Shown here in pieces: positions 4,728 through 5,686 of a stretch of DNA of 5,686 bases. Source of the stretch: Thermoprotei archaeon. GTDB taxonomy: Archaea; Thermoproteota; Thermoprotei; Thermofilales; B20-G17. The DNA lies in NCBI GenBank assembly GCA_003649515.1, contig QMSC01000094.1, positions 1-5,686 on the forward strand. Reading direction: 5' to 3'. A model generated the notes under the pieces. It did no database searches. It was not told the origin of the DNA and saw only the letters and a program-made list of their open reading frames with translations. How positions within the stretch are numbered: position 1 is the first letter of the stretch; every line of letters begins with the position of its first letter. Made by a program: the position numbers and the translations under genes.

Positions 4728-4985
4728 CTATTCCTCCTGATTACATAGCGTACATACTATTGCTAACAGACACCGCAGTATATCGTTAAATGTATTTTTA
4801 AGCCTACCCGTATCCCCATCTTTAACAACTATTCTTCGCTTAAACTTACCGGCCTTCACTTCATCAACTATTTCCACGCTTTCAGGCGCGGTTTTATCAT
4901 CTGGTTCAAGAGCCTTTTTAATTACCTTGGGAAAAGGTGTTTCAAATTCGAATTCAAGTAATGCCTCTTTAATAACTCTTCGAAT
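4728..4985 (-). CDS. Pcc1-like protein, candidate KEOPS subunit Pcc2
   Basis: This frame encodes about 85 residues and has no ATG, GTG or TTG near its beginning. AGGAGG at 4994-4999 lies 8 bases before an ATT codon (4983-4985), which I take as the start. The product reads like a Pcc1-family fold: EFEFETPFPKVIKKALEPDD (helix then the KALEPD turn), VEIVDEVKAGKFKRRIVV (two strands) and LKNTFNDILRCLLAIVCTL, aligning with the LRALVNSYLRLLKVI helix of Pcc1. Archaea are known to carry a Pcc1 paralog (Pcc2, a Gon7 counterpart) as fifth KEOPS subunit, and a second pcc1 lies about 0.8 kb away. The assignment is inference from pattern. It overlaps the end of the DHH gene by 17 bases and ends with three consecutive stops, TAG TAA TAA. 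A translational frameshift from the DHH frame is a less likely alternative to ATT initiation. Confidence 0.72.
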   Translation of the reverse strand: MRRVIKEALLEFEFETPFPKVIKKALEPDDKTAPESVEIVDEVKAGKFKRRIVVKDGDTGRLKNTFNDILRCLLAIVCTLCNQEE

Positions 4986-5686
4986 ACCCTCCGCCTCCTA
5001 TTATTTTATTAAATGACTCCACAAATTCTTCTAATTTCTCCTCAGGAATGAGCCCTCCAGCGGCGTTTGCATGACCTCCTCCAAATCCTCCAGCTTCTTT
5101 AGTTGCGTGTGCAAGGATCTCTCCCAGGTGGAGATTTTTATACCTCCTTAGGGCATTCCAAGGCTTTCTTACAGAGATCTTTAGCTTACTTTTCCCGGCT
5201 ACAACTATGACAGGTTTTCCCGCAACGATCATTCGTGAAGAGGAAAGAATTGATGCTATGCTTCCTGCCATTTTCTGAGGTATCAAATCCCTTGCATCTA
5301 CGAAAACGCAGTGATCGAAATGTCTAATGTATTTCTCCTCGGATAATATCCTATTGATAGCTTCACTGAGAATTTTCTTGTATTTCATAAACTCAGAAAC
5401 TGCTTTATGTAAAGTTTTTCCGCGAAAACCTAGACCTAATGCTATTGCCAGACTGTATCTTTCAAGCCTACCGCATGCGTTCAAAAGCGTGGCATATTCT
5501 CGAGCGTCATAAAGGGGAGAGACTGGGTCCTCACGCACTAGATAGTACAGTGTACCAAAGATGCTTTCCGCTTGCTTAGCTGAATACCCAATGCTCAATA
5601 GATATTTAACGAGCTCGGTAGCAAGCCTTCTTTTTTCGTCTTCCGAGAGAGAAGAGTACGTTCGAGGTCTACTCTTCTCTACAGGT
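4969..5686 (-). CDS. DHH/DHHA1-family phosphoesterase (RecJ-like), 5' end beyond window
   Basis: The frame is open to the right edge, so only the C-terminal 238 residues are visible. A TTG at 5598 is internal, not the start, because the sequence upstream reads as good coding (ELVKYL and so on). The visible part holds a helical connector (DAREYATLLNACGRLERYS, ALGLGF) and then a DHHA1 domain with FVDARDLIPQ, IVVAGKSKLKISVR and the substrate-binding GGFGGGHANAAGG loop near the end. The catalytic DHH domain lies outside the window. Archaeal members include RecJ-like or GAN-type 5'-3' nucleases and NrnA-like oligonucleotidases, and the visible half does not decide between these. The last residues, GGGGYSKSY, are encoded over the SD of the following gene. 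Confidence 0.88.
   Translation of the reverse strand, partial: PVEKSRPRTYSSLSEDEKRRLATELVKYLLSIGYSAKQAESIFGTLYYLVREDPVSPLYDAREYATLLNACGRLERYSLAIALGLGFRGKTLHKAVSEFMKYKKILSEAINRILSEEKYIRHFDHCVFVDARDLIPQKMAGSIASILSSSRMIVAGKPVIVVAGKSKLKISVRKPWNALRRYKNLHLGEILAHATKEAGGFGGGHANAAGGLIPEEKLEEFVESFNKIIGGGGYSKSY
4994..4999 (-). promoter_or_regulatory. Ribosome binding site selecting an ATT start
   Basis: AGGAGG on the minus strand is followed by 8 bases, containing a second GGAGGG, and then ATT at 4985-4983. It also encodes the glycine-rich tail of the DHH protein. No ATG, GTG or TTG lies in the downstream frame between the upstream TAG (4998-5000) and the conserved part of the protein. Confidence 0.6.

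Overview
This is an archaeal window, most likely from a hyperthermophilic member of the Thermoproteota (crenarchaeal/TACK lineage). The evidence is the gene content (archaeal exosome, ribosomal protein L37Ae, Brix protein, KEOPS Pcc1, archaeal TrmJ), TATA-type promoter elements, GGAGG ribosome binding sites and TGATG-type overlaps. I cannot name the genus.

Left part (1-3233, + strand): the classic archaeal RNA-processing and ribosome superoperon. It holds rrp4 (exosome cap), rrp41 (catalytic RNase PH subunit), rrp42 (non-catalytic ring subunit), rpl37ae (zinc-ribbon ribosomal protein) and a Brix-domain ribosome biogenesis protein. The exosome genes overlap by a few bases and are probably translationally coupled. 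rpoP, often found next to rpl37ae, has no room here.

Middle part (3234-3662): about 430 bases without a protein gene. The first half is T/G-rich and almost free of C on the + strand. A good TATA box (3422-3429) then sits 26 bases before a GC-rich island (about 56% GC, 3451-3580) with long perfect internal complementarity, including an 11-bp helix. I read this as a structured non-coding RNA gene of unrecognised class. H/ACA-guide-like geometry and a minimal IS200/IS605-type element are the two ideas considered. A 9-bp perfect inverted repeat then brackets the probable pcc1 promoter.

Right part (3663-5686): pcc1 (+, KEOPS) converges on a minus-strand operon read from the right edge: a DHH/DHHA1 phosphoesterase (5' end outside the window), a Pcc1-like small protein (candidate Pcc2, the fifth archaeal KEOPS subunit) and a TrmJ-type tRNA 2'-O-methyltransferase. 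The Pcc1-like gene has no ATG, GTG or TTG start but a textbook Shine-Dalgarno 8 bases before an ATT codon, so a standard gene caller would probably miss it. KEOPS (t6A37) and TrmJ (Nm32) both modify the tRNA anticodon loop, so the right half is a tRNA-modification cluster beside an RNA-degradation and ribosome-assembly operon.
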